The notes: a model not told the origin generated them from the sequence alone. A stretch of DNA of 64,000 nt from Bacillota bacterium (GCA_023415235.1 JAEZLP010000012.1:1-64000); one strand, 5' to 3'. Shown: positions 1 through 8,387, counted from the stretch's first letter. Translations and numbers: made by a program.

Positions 1-35
1 TTAAGGATACCAGTTAAGATGTCAGCCAGGCAAGG

Positions 36-127
36 TGTCCGGATGTATCCGATACGCTGTCCGGATAATTCCGATAGGCTGTCCGGATGTTTCCGAAATC
101 AGTGTCCGGATGTCGCCGAAATACGCA
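36..127. repeat. Four tandem TGTCCGGAT repeats, IS21-like terminus
   Basis: Four consecutive units of 22 to 25 bp begin at 36, 58, 80 and 103. Each starts TGTCCGGAT and contains TCCGA or GCCGA in its second half. The last unit ends in CA at 127. Several short direct repeats inside a TG...CA terminus are a known feature of IS21-family insertion sequences, so this may be the right end of an IS whose istA/istB genes lie left of the window. No transposase is visible here, so the assignment is an inference. Confidence 0.5.
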
Positions 128-173
128 CTTTTCTTCACGGGCCCTCCCCAGTGGTTGTGGAACCTCCTTTTTT

Positions 174-1232
174 CTATAGGTTTGATTTAATATAGTTTAT
201 AATGTTTTGTATATTACCATCAGAAATGTAATCGGCCTTGTTAAGAAGCATACTTTGATCACCTTCTGCTATATGGTCAAAGTTAATAAGCTTCTCGCCT
301 CGTTCTAATAATCTCTCTTGAAGAATCTCGCTAGGAATCTCAAGATATATCAGCAGACACTTTTTCGGAGAAATGATGTCTCTTATTTCATTTAGAAACT
401 CCATGTGCCTTATCCCATCAACAACTAAATATTCCCCAGGTTTTTTTGATATTGCATAACCAAGAAAGTCTCTGGCAAAGTTATTCCACCCTTTCCTGAT
501 TTCTCGCTCCCCTGCTTCTTGCAACTGTTCCCTAGTTGGAGAAAACTCACCATTTTTATGTAGAATATCTCGTAGAAAATCACTAGTTGAGCAGCGTAAC
601 CAATTATTCTCTTCGGCTATTATTTTAGATACGTATGTTTTGCCACTGGCAATTTTTCCAGCAATACATAATACATGAGGATAATTTTCAATTTTCATCT
701 GTATCGCTTCCTCTCGATAAAATAATGGCTCAATGGTCATCCATGCAGTTCTACTGTGTTTATTTACGTTGAATTGCGGTATTTTTAGTAAGCTTTTTAT
801 ATCAATTAAAGTTGCATACCTACATTCCCTTTTTTCTTCCCAAAAGCTCTCGTCTATTTTTAAGCGATCATTATATTCATTTCTAATTTTCTCTAAATCT
901 CTTTGGCCGCTAAGGGAGAAATAGTGGACTTTTCCTGCTTCGAAGATAGCTACTATTCCACCGCCAGACTTCTTTAATAAGACAATATCTCCTGGTTTAA
1001 CCTTCTTAAAAGGCGCTATTGAGTTAATACTGTAACGTGATTCAATAGTTTTTTCTCCGGACAAAATGCGTGATAAATATGGTTCAACCATAACGGCTAG
1101 ATGAACTACTGCCTTTTTATCCTTATTTAACTTCTCTATCCAATATGTATTTCCTTCGGAAATGACAAGCTTATTCAGATAATATATGATCCCGTTAATG
1201 TCTATTTTCGGCTTATCTAATCCATTCACCAT
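174..1232 (-). CDS. ASCH domain fused to P-loop nucleoside/nucleotide kinase-like domain
   Basis: A protein of 352 residues. Residues about 44-150 look like an ASCH domain (PUA-like RNA or nucleotide binding): ILSGEKTIESRY followed by KKVKPGDIVLLKK. Residues about 187-350 look like a P-loop kinase of the dNMP/cytidylate kinase type: AGKIASGKT at about 191-199, YLVVDGIRH as a Walker-B-like strand near 258-266, and an arginine-rich lid ERLLERGE near 296-303. The start overlaps the 3' end of the upstream methyltransferase-like gene by 20 bases, so translation is probably coupled. It is the third gene of a minus-strand operon with a radical SAM protein. The substrate is unknown; a role in making or removing a modified nucleotide is inferred from the domain pair only. 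Confidence 0.75.
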   Translation of the reverse strand: MVNGLDKPKIDINGIIYYLNKLVISEGNTYWIEKLNKDKKAVVHLAVMVEPYLSRILSGEKTIESRYSINSIAPFKKVKPGDIVLLKKSGGGIVAIFEAGKVHYFSLSGQRDLEKIRNEYNDRLKIDESFWEEKRECRYATLIDIKSLLKIPQFNVNKHSRTAWMTIEPLFYREEAIQMKIENYPHVLCIAGKIASGKTYVSKIIAEENNWLRCSTSDFLRDILHKNGEFSPTREQLQEAGEREIRKGWNNFARDFLGYAISKKPGEYLVVDGIRHMEFLNEIRDIISPKKCLLIYLEIPSEILQERLLERGEKLINFDHIAEGDQSMLLNKADYISDGNIQNIINYIKSNL

Positions 1233-2490
1233 ATTCTTTTAACTCCAAATCTACTATAGCATGAATACTATTCTGAATTTTTCTTATTTGAACCCTTTGA
1301 AAATCAGGTATTATTTCATCATATTCATTCTCGAATGACATCACTATATCACTATCATAAAGATGCTCTAAAATCATGAAAAGAACCGGTATATTCGTGC
1401 AGTAATAAACCCTATTTCCGCTAGTCCAAACATTTATTCTTTCGTGGCCTTTAAATCGCCGGCTCACCGAGGGATAAATATCGTTTTCATATAGGCTATC
1501 CAGCCGTATATTAAACTCTTCATCCTCAGAAAAGGTACTTTGGCGCAACTTAAATCTTACATTCCCAATGCTTTTTTCTGTCCAACCACCATTTCTAATT
1601 ATAATCCCAGTAGCACTATTATTAATAGATTTTTTTTCAGAACGATGGGTAATAAAAAAGTCTCCCCGTCTCCAACATATTGGATAATTATTAATGCCAT
1701 TAGATTTAAACACATTTTGCTCAAATGGAGGGGTATAATACTCGACGCATAAAGATTCGAATTGGAGTTCCTTAAATCCAAGTTTGCTAATATATATATT
1801 AATATCTTCACGCTCGGCTATAATGGACTCGCGCGTAAGCATCGGTGGGAATACACCATAAACAAGGCATTTATCATCACCAATTATATCGCTTATATCA
1901 AAAAACTTCTTATAATATTCGGGATACCATGGAGGATCCATTACAACTAAATCGGCATGAATTTGATCTACTTTCAGCTCAGTGTCTAAATCATAATTCA
2001 AATTGCAATTAACAACGTGTGCATTCACTGGCAATATTTCTTTACTAATATGCTTATTCGCATTGAAGTCAATAAGAAATAATTCTACGTCTTTGCAATT
2101 ACTTTTACAATAATGTCGAAATAGTGAAGGCGATCCGATAAAAGCAATACGAGTATACGAACGACTATTTATTAATTTGTCAATGTGCCCTACAAATATT
2201 TCTATTCCATTATCACTAAAACGCCAGTCAAAATCAACCTGATGAGGTACTGGAAGGATTTTTTGATAACGATCATTATTCTGGCATTGTTTTGGTAATA
2301 AAATGCTATTCACAATCTGTTGATACGTATGCTCATCAAGAATTCCATTTTTATGTATTCTGTTTAATGAATGAACTATTTCAAGAGGATGGATTCCCGC
2401 GCACTTAGTAACAATACTATAGAAATCTACGGTGTCTTCAATACCGTTCTTAACAGTAGCATCTATCAAATCAATATAGTCATCTTCCAT
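1213..2490 (-). CDS. DPPW-motif Rossmann methyltransferase-like protein
   Basis: About 425 residues from the ATG at 2490, chosen because AGGAGG lies just upstream; an in-frame ATG at 2526 has no such site. The N-terminal ~100 residues are helical, possibly winged-helix. Then comes a Rossmann core: IAFIGSPSL (motif I-like), LFLIDF (acidic strand end) and DLVVMDPPWYPEYY. DPPW/DPPY is the catalytic motif of N6-adenine and related amino methyltransferases. The arrangement also resembles the branched-polyamine synthase BpsA fold, so an aminopropyl- rather than methyltransferase cannot be excluded. It lies 14 bases after the radical SAM gene and overlaps the ASCH-kinase gene. Target unknown. Confidence 0.7.
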   Translation of the reverse strand: MEDDYIDLIDATVKNGIEDTVDFYSIVTKCAGIHPLEIVHSLNRIHKNGILDEHTYQQIVNSILLPKQCQNNDRYQKILPVPHQVDFDWRFSDNGIEIFVGHIDKLINSRSYTRIAFIGSPSLFRHYCKSNCKDVELFLIDFNANKHISKEILPVNAHVVNCNLNYDLDTELKVDQIHADLVVMDPPWYPEYYKKFFDISDIIGDDKCLVYGVFPPMLTRESIIAEREDINIYISKLGFKELQFESLCVEYYTPPFEQNVFKSNGINNYPICWRRGDFFITHRSEKKSINNSATGIIIRNGGWTEKSIGNVRFKLRQSTFSEDEEFNIRLDSLYENDIYPSVSRRFKGHERINVWTSGNRVYYCTNIPVLFMILEHLYDSDIVMSFENEYDEIIPDFQRVQIRKIQNSIHAIVDLELKEYGEWIR

Positions 2491-2504
2491 ATTGACCTCC
2501 TGAT

Positions 2505-3491
2505 TTAAATTAATGAAATGTCGCAAATTCTTTGGGATAGCTGATCTTCGTTGTAAATAGCTCTAAGTTGCTCCTGCCATTCTCTATGAACCACCATCTG
2601 ATTGAGCATAGCAGTTTGGTGAGATGTGCCGATACGCTGTTCCACCGGAGAAAATAATACTATTTTTAACGGAACTATCCTTAAAGGTAATAACGGGTGT
2701 ATTTTTTTCAGGCGATTAATAAAATCATTAACTTTATCGCTGATTCCTTCAGTATTTTCAGTAGTAAATGTAACATATCCGTATATATCAAGCCCCATCT
2801 CAAGATACCTACTGAAAAGTTCAAATTGTTGCTTATAAAACGCCTTATCTAAGTTGGTATTGAAATTAAAAGAGCTTTCATCAAAACCTTTAAAGCAACC
2901 AACCTTTCCGTAGTGTGGATATTCACAAATAAGCTTCTTTTCTTCTTTTTTCAAGAATTTGAAAAAGTAATCCGTTGTTAAAGTATCATCTGACCATAAA
3001 TAGACTTGTTCTCTCAAACCGCGTTTATCCAGCGCTTTCATTGTATCAACTAGCCACTCTGGCACTAATTCTGGGTTTCCGCCGGACAAATCAAGTAAAC
3101 GAACCTGACTACCATCTTCTAAAAGGAGATCTATCATTTCTTGAGCTGTAAATGATGACGAGTTTATCTGATTCCCCTTTTTTAAGCTGTCGGGCACAAA
3201 ACAATACCAACAACGAAGATTACATGAAGCAATTTGAAAAACTTGGGCTTCGACAAGATCAACATAAGGTATTTTTAGTGATTTTGACATTGGATCCATT
3301 GGTAGCGGATCAAACCAATTGTCATCAAGCAGCCTTTTGAAATGCCTGATCCTTCCGAACCCATTACAATTCGGAGGTCGGCTCAAATCCTTCTCTTGGT
3401 CGCTTCCGGAAATCCGGGCCAGTAGGAATTCTCGTTTATCCGCATTATATATGCTATCCCGACATAACATAAACTTGTCTTGTGCGCTCAT
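2505..3491 (-). CDS. Radical SAM domain protein
   Basis: A protein of 328 residues with a radical SAM signature, CNLRCWYC (CX3CX2C, binding the [4Fe-4S] cluster), preceded by a first strand VEAQVFQIAS and followed by the SAM-binding LLDLSGGNPEL (GGNPE motif). An N-terminal extension of about 90 residues carries RPPNCNGFGRIRHF, apparently a family-specific conserved stretch. The TIM-barrel strands continue with LICEYPHYGKVGCFKG and IYGYVTFTT. The start is supported by AAGGAG about 8 bases upstream. It is the first gene of the operon with the DPPW protein and the ASCH-kinase. The reaction is not identifiable from sequence; I do not see SPASM-type extra cysteine clusters. Confidence 0.85.
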   Translation of the reverse strand: MSAQDKFMLCRDSIYNADKREFLLARISGSDQEKDLSRPPNCNGFGRIRHFKRLLDDNWFDPLPMDPMSKSLKIPYVDLVEAQVFQIASCNLRCWYCFVPDSLKKGNQINSSSFTAQEMIDLLLEDGSQVRLLDLSGGNPELVPEWLVDTMKALDKRGLREQVYLWSDDTLTTDYFFKFLKKEEKKLICEYPHYGKVGCFKGFDESSFNFNTNLDKAFYKQQFELFSRYLEMGLDIYGYVTFTTENTEGISDKVNDFINRLKKIHPLLPLRIVPLKIVLFSPVEQRIGTSHQTAMLNQMVVHREWQEQLRAIYNEDQLSQRICDISLI

Positions 3492-3691
3492 GGTCTAACT
3501 CCTTTTATAAATACATCTCATTATATTTGAACATTATAAATCGAACAAAAATGAAAACTAATAAACTTATCAAGGGTAGTTTTATTTCCAATTGTTCTAT
3601 ACAACAAAGGAATGCGCCGCGCAGTCTTTTATCATATTAATGCACAGTATTTGAATATATTTCACTATTTTATAAAACACAATCGAACCAA

Positions 3692-4924
3692 TCAGCCTAT
3701 TGCTATTACTTTACTTTCTTTATGATAAGCAGAAATTCCACCGTCGGTAGATATTTTTATTGCTGTACCGTAAGTTGACAGTTGCTTTGTTGCGGCCAGT
3801 CGCCCCCCTCCTTCAACACTCGATTTAACTCTTCTAATAATCGCACCACACGCAATTAAATGCCCATCACTATCGATAATTGTAGCGCCATCAATTCCAA
3901 TTAACTCTTGTCTCATTTTTCTTGGCATTGCTTGAAATTTCGTTTCACCCACAAGCCTATTTACTATCATTGCTTTATCATTCATGTTTGGATTATTAAT
4001 AAGTCGGTCTCCTTCATTAACAACTGAATAAGATCCCTTTATTTCCGTTTTATTTATATACCCGATACACCCACCGGTTTTTGAGAACGAAACGTCTAAG
4101 GCGGTTAGATACATTGCGTTACGAATGGATTCATTCATATATTTCGATCTATCACTTAGTCTTTTTATTGCGGTCTTATGATCAAATAGTTTCCATTTCC
4201 CTTGTCTTTTTGCGTATTTCAGTTCTTTGTCTGCAAAAATTAAAATTTCTCCACTCGATAATAGTACTAATCCTATGTTGTTATTATCGCATTTTTCAGC
4301 AAAGTTAATAAACCTATATGGCGCAAATATATCGTCACAATCTGCTGAACCTTCTATTATTTTATGACTTAAGATGTACCCATCACACGTTATCATAAAA
4401 TATGACGATACTCCGTCAGTTAAAGGGGCAGCGTGGTCTTTGAGCATACAGTTCTCAACTTTTAGCGCCTCATGTTCGTGAGGTTGAGATTTTTGGGTTG
4501 TATCAATGATGACTCCAAATGAGGGGTGTTTTCCCTCATAAGTCCTCAATGACCAACTTGTAAATATATCAATGATAGTTTCAATAGTGTTATGTACTAT
4601 GCTAGATAAATCTTCGCATATTGCTTTTTCCAAACAAATGTCATACATAGCCTCAGTGTAAAAAGCTGCTTCATCAATGCTAGATATTTTCTGCAAGAAG
4701 CACTTTATTAAACTGCAATCTTTACCTGTAAAAGGTTGGCTTCGGTTAATAATATATCTTTCTGTACTATTTTTATCAAATTTTAATTTTATTTTGTTTG
4801 CAGCTGTTGCAACTAATTGTTCTCCTTTATGCGATAGTACCGTCTCTTCAAGAAGCGTTGCTCCCGAGAACAAAGGTAGAATATGGTTTGTTAATACGCT
4901 TCGTTGTTTTTCCTCACTGATCAT
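3692..4924 (-). CDS. Divergent DAC (DisA_N-like diadenylate cyclase) domain protein with N-terminal sensor-like region
   Basis: A protein of 410 residues. The C-terminal ~70 residues carry the DisA_N/DAC pattern: IGIDGATIIDSDGHLIACG (DGA at about 345-347) then GGGRLAATKQLSTYGTA, aligning with HDGATIV...GTRHRAGIGITENSDA of the CdaA encoded at 40445-41290. The canonical RHR nucleotide-binding triplet is not kept here (GRL). Residues 1-290 have no clear match; ALDVSFSKTGGCIGYI near 276-291 resembles the region before DAC in nucleotide-signalling conflict proteins. It may make a different cyclic or linear nucleotide, or be an inactive sensor. It sits alone between the rSAM operon and the HNH nuclease gene, same strand. 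No membrane segment is seen. Confidence 0.65.
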   Translation of the reverse strand: MISEEKQRSVLTNHILPLFSGATLLEETVLSHKGEQLVATAANKIKLKFDKNSTERYIINRSQPFTGKDCSLIKCFLQKISSIDEAAFYTEAMYDICLEKAICEDLSSIVHNTIETIIDIFTSWSLRTYEGKHPSFGVIIDTTQKSQPHEHEALKVENCMLKDHAAPLTDGVSSYFMITCDGYILSHKIIEGSADCDDIFAPYRFINFAEKCDNNNIGLVLLSSGEILIFADKELKYAKRQGKWKLFDHKTAIKRLSDRSKYMNESIRNAMYLTALDVSFSKTGGCIGYINKTEIKGSYSVVNEGDRLINNPNMNDKAMIVNRLVGETKFQAMPRKMRQELIGIDGATIIDSDGHLIACGAIIRRVKSSVEGGGRLAATKQLSTYGTAIKISTDGGISAYHKESKVIAIG

Positions 4925-5005
4925 GGTTTTATAATTCCTCTCAAATTATTACGTACTCACAATTTTACTTTGCTTTATAATAAATTGGATCCCCGCAGCA
5001 GCGTC

Positions 5006-5902
5006 TTATTTACGATTCAGCATTTGCTTCACTTCTTCGATTGAGTAAGGTTTATCTCGCCCGCAATGAATTATCATATGACAGTTGGGGCATACCGGAC
5101 GAAGATCATTAATCGGATTAACGTCATGTTCTTCATCAAATTCGCTGATGGGATTTAAGTGGTGAACATGGATTTTTCCCGAAAACTCGTCACCGTAAAG
5201 GCTCCCCATGTCCACTTCGCATACGGCACAGCTTGTACCATAATGCTCAAGGCATTGCTTCCTTAATGATGGATTTCGCTCATGTACGCTTACCTGGACG
5301 GTTTTAATTGCACCCTCCTTTTGTTTAATGGTATCGCTTATTTCATCTGGAAATACAGGTTCTGTTGTATAATCATTTGGTTCCGATGGGAATACAGGTT
5401 CTGTTGTATAATCATTTGGTTCCGATATAGGTATGCCTATAAAATCATTTTCTTCAATAATTTCTTTAAAACCCGGTGTCAAATGCTCCCTGCCTAAAAT
5501 TTCGTCAACTGATGCTCCATCAAGAAATTCTCTCAATCGCTGCCAGTCCTTGCATTCTCGAATCAGTTTGATTTCGTTTGTCCAGGCCTCCTCAGGAGTC
5601 ATTTTTTTATACTCTGGGCGAAATTCACAAGCGAAAGTGTAAAACCCTTCACCTACAACCTGATTGCTTGTTGGGCCTGAATATATAACCCTTGCAGATA
5701 TTAATGGAAGCCCTAAATCAAAACAAAATGATGAAACAACGCCAAGAGGAGTTCTTAAACCATAGTGTGGATTAACTTCACGCCCCAAGCGTTTTGAAAG
5801 TTCTGTAGCAATTTCCCTGTAAGTGAGTTTCCAATGTTTATTGATTATATTATCAAGCAGTATTTCGGCAAGTTCCCGATCAATGTCTTTTAATTGAATC
5901 AT
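5006..5902 (-). CDS. HNH endonuclease domain protein
   Basis: A protein of 298 residues. The C-terminal ~80 residues are an HNH nuclease: CAVCEVDMG, then HVHHLNPISEF (catalytic His pair), then LRPVCPNCHMIIH. CxxC/CxxC zinc ligands frame the HVHHL core, as in McrA-like restriction nucleases. The N-terminal ~140 residues are a conserved-looking globular domain of unknown function (GLRTPLGVVSSFC; GEGFYTFACEF). The linker holds a perfect 13-residue duplication (SEPNDYTTEPVFP twice) produced by a 39-bp tandem repeat. Together with its neighbours a defence nuclease is likely, but the target is unknown. Confidence 0.85.
   Translation of the reverse strand: MIQLKDIDRELAEILLDNIINKHWKLTYREIATELSKRLGREVNPHYGLRTPLGVVSSFCFDLGLPLISARVIYSGPTSNQVVGEGFYTFACEFRPEYKKMTPEEAWTNEIKLIRECKDWQRLREFLDGASVDEILGREHLTPGFKEIIEENDFIGIPISEPNDYTTEPVFPSEPNDYTTEPVFPDEISDTIKQKEGAIKTVQVSVHERNPSLRKQCLEHYGTSCAVCEVDMGSLYGDEFSGKIHVHHLNPISEFDEEHDVNPINDLRPVCPNCHMIIHCGRDKPYSIEEVKQMLNRK
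5352..5426. repeat. 39-bp tandem duplication inside HNH gene
   Basis: A 36-bp string beginning AATACAGGTTCTGTTG occurs at 5352-5387 and again, identical, at 5391-5426 (period 39). It keeps the frame and duplicates 13 residues in the linker before the HNH domain. Identity between copies suggests a recent slip. Confidence 0.9.
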
Positions 5903-6150
5903 AATGAAGTCCTCACTTTTGCACCAACTTTTAGTGATTTTGCATTTTCAATCCAAATGAATTATAACATAGGTTATTGCCATTTTATAGTAGAATTATG
6001 GTAGAATATGGGGATGCGAGCTATGTGCAGAGGTGAAAAAAAATATAAAGAAAAACCATTTCATATTTAGCCAGTATAGCTACCGATTAAGAGAAAGCCT
6101 AAATATGTAACGCATTATTAAGAATCTATGATTCTCAACGATACTTCCAC

Positions 6151-7062
6151 CTAAGAAATAAAATTCAAGACAATAAAGGGATTACTCTCATTGGATAATT
6201 CTTGTAACTTTTCTTTCCTTCCTAGATACAGAAAATTCATAATATCATTAAATTCTTCTGTTTCCAGATCATCTCCCGCTATTATTCCTCTCGCTTTATA
6301 AAATGGTAATGCGCTTTCAAAATCTGAATATAACGTACCATTTTCATTAATAACAGCTCCCACCTGAGAAATCTTCATTTTACATAGGAGATACATGTTA
6401 GATGGTGCTGTACTTTGTACAATTCTAGCAAGCTCCACGCCTTCTCTTTCGGCTATTCCATTCAGCGCTTCTTCTGAGATTGTCTTCATTTTGATTAATT
6501 CACTTTTCTCCGCTTCAACCCATTTGTTTGCTTCATCGACATTAAAAGCCTTCATAATTGCCAAAACCAGCTTGTCTATAATCGAAATATTATTAGGGTG
6601 TTTTTTATGTAAAAAAACTAAAACCTTATATCTAATTATTGGAGGAAGCAGTGAAAACGAAGACATCACATCATTTCTTGATCCGAAATCATATTTTTCA
6701 AAATGATTTATTAGTAGAAAAGATAACATATCAAATAAACTGTCTACAATATTTTCAAAGTCCTCAATAGTCAAACTCTCTAAATACTGCGTATGTGTTG
6801 TCATATTTCCTTTGCCACGTATATTTTCCAGTGCCAATTCAATAAACTCATGATTTGGCAAAGACTTTATTCTATTTTGAATATTGCTCTGGCCTAAAGT
6901 CAGTTTTTCATCTGGTTCAACGTCTAACATTTTTCGGATGATAACCTCTGCATACTGCCTGATGGTAGAAATTTTCCCCCTAAAAGAGGTATCCGTATAA
7001 AATATATCTCCTATTAAATCGTTAGTTAAACACTTATATTCGTTGTTATTAAAATTACGCAT
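6151..7062 (-). CDS. HEPN (DUF4145-like) domain protein
   Basis: A protein of 303 residues. Residues about 25-130 match the HEPN/DUF4145 pattern: STIRQYAEVIIRKML, then NIRGKGNMTTH (an R...N...H motif like the 'IRxxGNxAAH' of DUF4145 HEPN proteins, where such residues form the RNase site), then a helix VDSLFDMLSFLL. The C-terminal ~150 residues are helical and unrecognised. The gene starts 50 bases after the MNT nucleotidyltransferase gene on the same strand (GGAGG before the ATG), giving an MNT-HEPN order. A toxin RNase role is inferred from the family and this pairing. Confidence 0.7.
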   Translation of the reverse strand: MRNFNNNEYKCLTNDLIGDIFYTDTSFRGKISTIRQYAEVIIRKMLDVEPDEKLTLGQSNIQNRIKSLPNHEFIELALENIRGKGNMTTHTQYLESLTIEDFENIVDSLFDMLSFLLINHFEKYDFGSRNDVMSSFSLLPPIIRYKVLVFLHKKHPNNISIIDKLVLAIMKAFNVDEANKWVEAEKSELIKMKTISEEALNGIAEREGVELARIVQSTAPSNMYLLCKMKISQVGAVINENGTLYSDFESALPFYKARGIIAGDDLETEEFNDIMNFLYLGRKEKLQELSNESNPFIVLNFIS

Positions 7063-7112
7063 AATAAGCCTTTCCTCCCACTACAAATACATATTCATTG
7101 TTATCCCCGCTC

Positions 7113-7430
7113 TCATTTTTCAGGATAAATTACTGTTCCATTTCGTTGTATATGATAAGCAAAAGAGTTAAGATCTTGAATTTCGTACTCCCAATCCTCC
7201 GGTGTATACAAGAGGAAGTCAACTATCAAGTCAGACTTAAGCTCATAATATAGCTCCATTATTGTCTCATATTTATCGCTCAATTCAACGATTATGCACA
7301 AATCAACATCACTTGAACCTGGCTGGAATTTTGGAGTGCTGAAAGAGCCAAAAAGGATTACCTTTTCAGGATTAAATCTTTTAATCTTTTCCACGATACA
7401 ATTGAGGACCTGCCGTTCTTCTTCTTTCAT
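7113..7430 (-). CDS. MNT-type nucleotidyltransferase domain protein (putative antitoxin)
   Basis: A protein of 105 residues of the minimal nucleotidyltransferase fold: VILFGSFS (GSF motif, residues ~24-31), SSDVDLCIIV (DxD metal ligands) and IVDFLLY (third acidic strand). It lacks the GSxA-R... extension of larger nucleotidyltransferases. In known MNT-HEPN toxin-antitoxin modules the MNT protein adenylylates and silences the HEPN RNase; here the next gene downstream is HEPN-like. All three catalytic aspartates are present, unlike in the paralogue at 9343-9783. Confidence 0.85.
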   Translation of the reverse strand: MKEEERQVLNCIVEKIKRFNPEKVILFGSFSTPKFQPGSSDVDLCIIVELSDKYETIMELYYELKSDLIVDFLLYTPEDWEYEIQDLNSFAYHIQRNGTVIYPEK

Positions 7431-7514
7431 TATATCACCATAGATATTATAACTAATTTTGGAGAAAATTGCTATGGTGTTAAGTCCCCAAGGCCTGATA
7501 ACCGAGATAGCTCC

Positions 7515-8090
7515 TTATATGGCTGCAACTTTTTCCTTATATTCTCTGATCAGCTTGTCAAGTGTCGGCCGGGTTACTCCCAGATTTTTTGAAAACTGAA
7601 CTTTGTTGATTTCTCTTCTGAGATATTTTTCATAATTCTCATTGAAATCTTTCTCGGATATGTTGATCGGACGCCGGCCTTTGAATTTCCCTTGCCTCTT
7701 TGCGATCGCTATTCCTTCTCGCTGTCGTTCAAGCAAGTTTTCTCTTTCAAATTGATTTATAGCAGCTATCATCGTGAGCATCAATTTACCGGTGGGTGTA
7801 TTTGTATCCAGGTTTTCCTTAGCGCTTATTAGGTTTATTCTCTTTTTCTGCATCATATCCACCAAATTCAAAAGGTCCTGGGTGGATCGGGCCAGACGAG
7901 AAAAGTCCAGGACGTGAATCGTATCACCCTCCCTGGCAAACTCGATCATATTCTTTAATTCCGGTCGGTTCGTATCTTTAGCCGAAATTGTCTCTTCGAA
8001 CCATTTTTCAATCCCATATTTTTGGAGGCCCTCAACCTGGCGGGCTTGGTTTTGGTCAGTGCTACTTACCCTTACATAAGCTATGTTCAT
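7515..8090 (-). CDS. Serine recombinase (resolvase/invertase family)
   Basis: A protein of 191 residues, normal for the small serine recombinases. The N-terminal catalytic domain starts MNIAYVRVSSTDQNQ (nucleophile Ser near residue 9-10); DFSRLARSTQDLLNLV and FERENLLERQREGI carry the conserved arginines. The long E helix is followed by a short helix-turn-helix domain ending LGVTRPTLDKLIREY. A 27-bp dyad lies about 145 bp upstream (8234-8260) and may be its binding site. It could serve as a multimer resolvase for a plasmid-like element or as a DNA invertase. Confidence 0.93.
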   Translation of the reverse strand: MNIAYVRVSSTDQNQARQVEGLQKYGIEKWFEETISAKDTNRPELKNMIEFAREGDTIHVLDFSRLARSTQDLLNLVDMMQKKRINLISAKENLDTNTPTGKLMLTMIAAINQFERENLLERQREGIAIAKRQGKFKGRRPINISEKDFNENYEKYLRREINKVQFSKNLGVTRPTLDKLIREYKEKVAAI

Positions 8091-8233
8091 TGCGGTCAGC
8101 TTCTTTCTTTTCTTATATGATTACAATACTCCAAAAGTAAAGTTTGAGTTATAATGTTTCTTACTTTTTGTAAAACAATTAAAAACCAATTAATAATTTA
8201 CACAGATTCAACTCTTAGGATTATTGAACGTAA

Positions 8234-8260
8234 CGTAAATTAATGTACTCTAAATTTACG
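8234..8260. promoter_or_regulatory. 27-bp dyad, possible resolvase site
   Basis: CGTAAATT at 8234-8241 and its exact reverse complement AATTTACG at 8253-8260 flank an 11-bp centre. Crossover sites and subsites of serine recombinases are imperfect dyads of about 26-30 bp, and this one lies upstream of the recombinase gene. No second copy was noticed in the window. Confidence 0.35.
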
Positions 8261-8387
8261 CCAAAAAGAGATTAAATTGAAGTTTTTGAGCTGAATTTGA
8301 CTTATCGGCTAGTTCTGGTGCCCAATCATCATTCCTTTCAGCAATAAAAAAAGGAAGCCTCCTATTTCCCGTCCGAATAGCAGTCAT
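8256..8387 (-). CDS. Possible small ORF of 43 residues
   Basis: An ATG at 8387 opens a 43-codon frame (MTAIRTGNRRLPFFIAER at the start). A GAGGGAG lies 12 bases upstream, which is rather far. It overlaps the terminator-like hairpin at 8346-8415, so the frame may be fortuitous. No similarity recognised. Confidence 0.2.
   Translation of the reverse strand: MTAIRTGNRRLPFFIAERNDDWAPELADKSNSAQKLQFNLFLA

Noticed and set aside
36..127. CRISPR-like array
   Set aside because: Units are contiguous and degenerate with no spacers; fits an IS terminus better.
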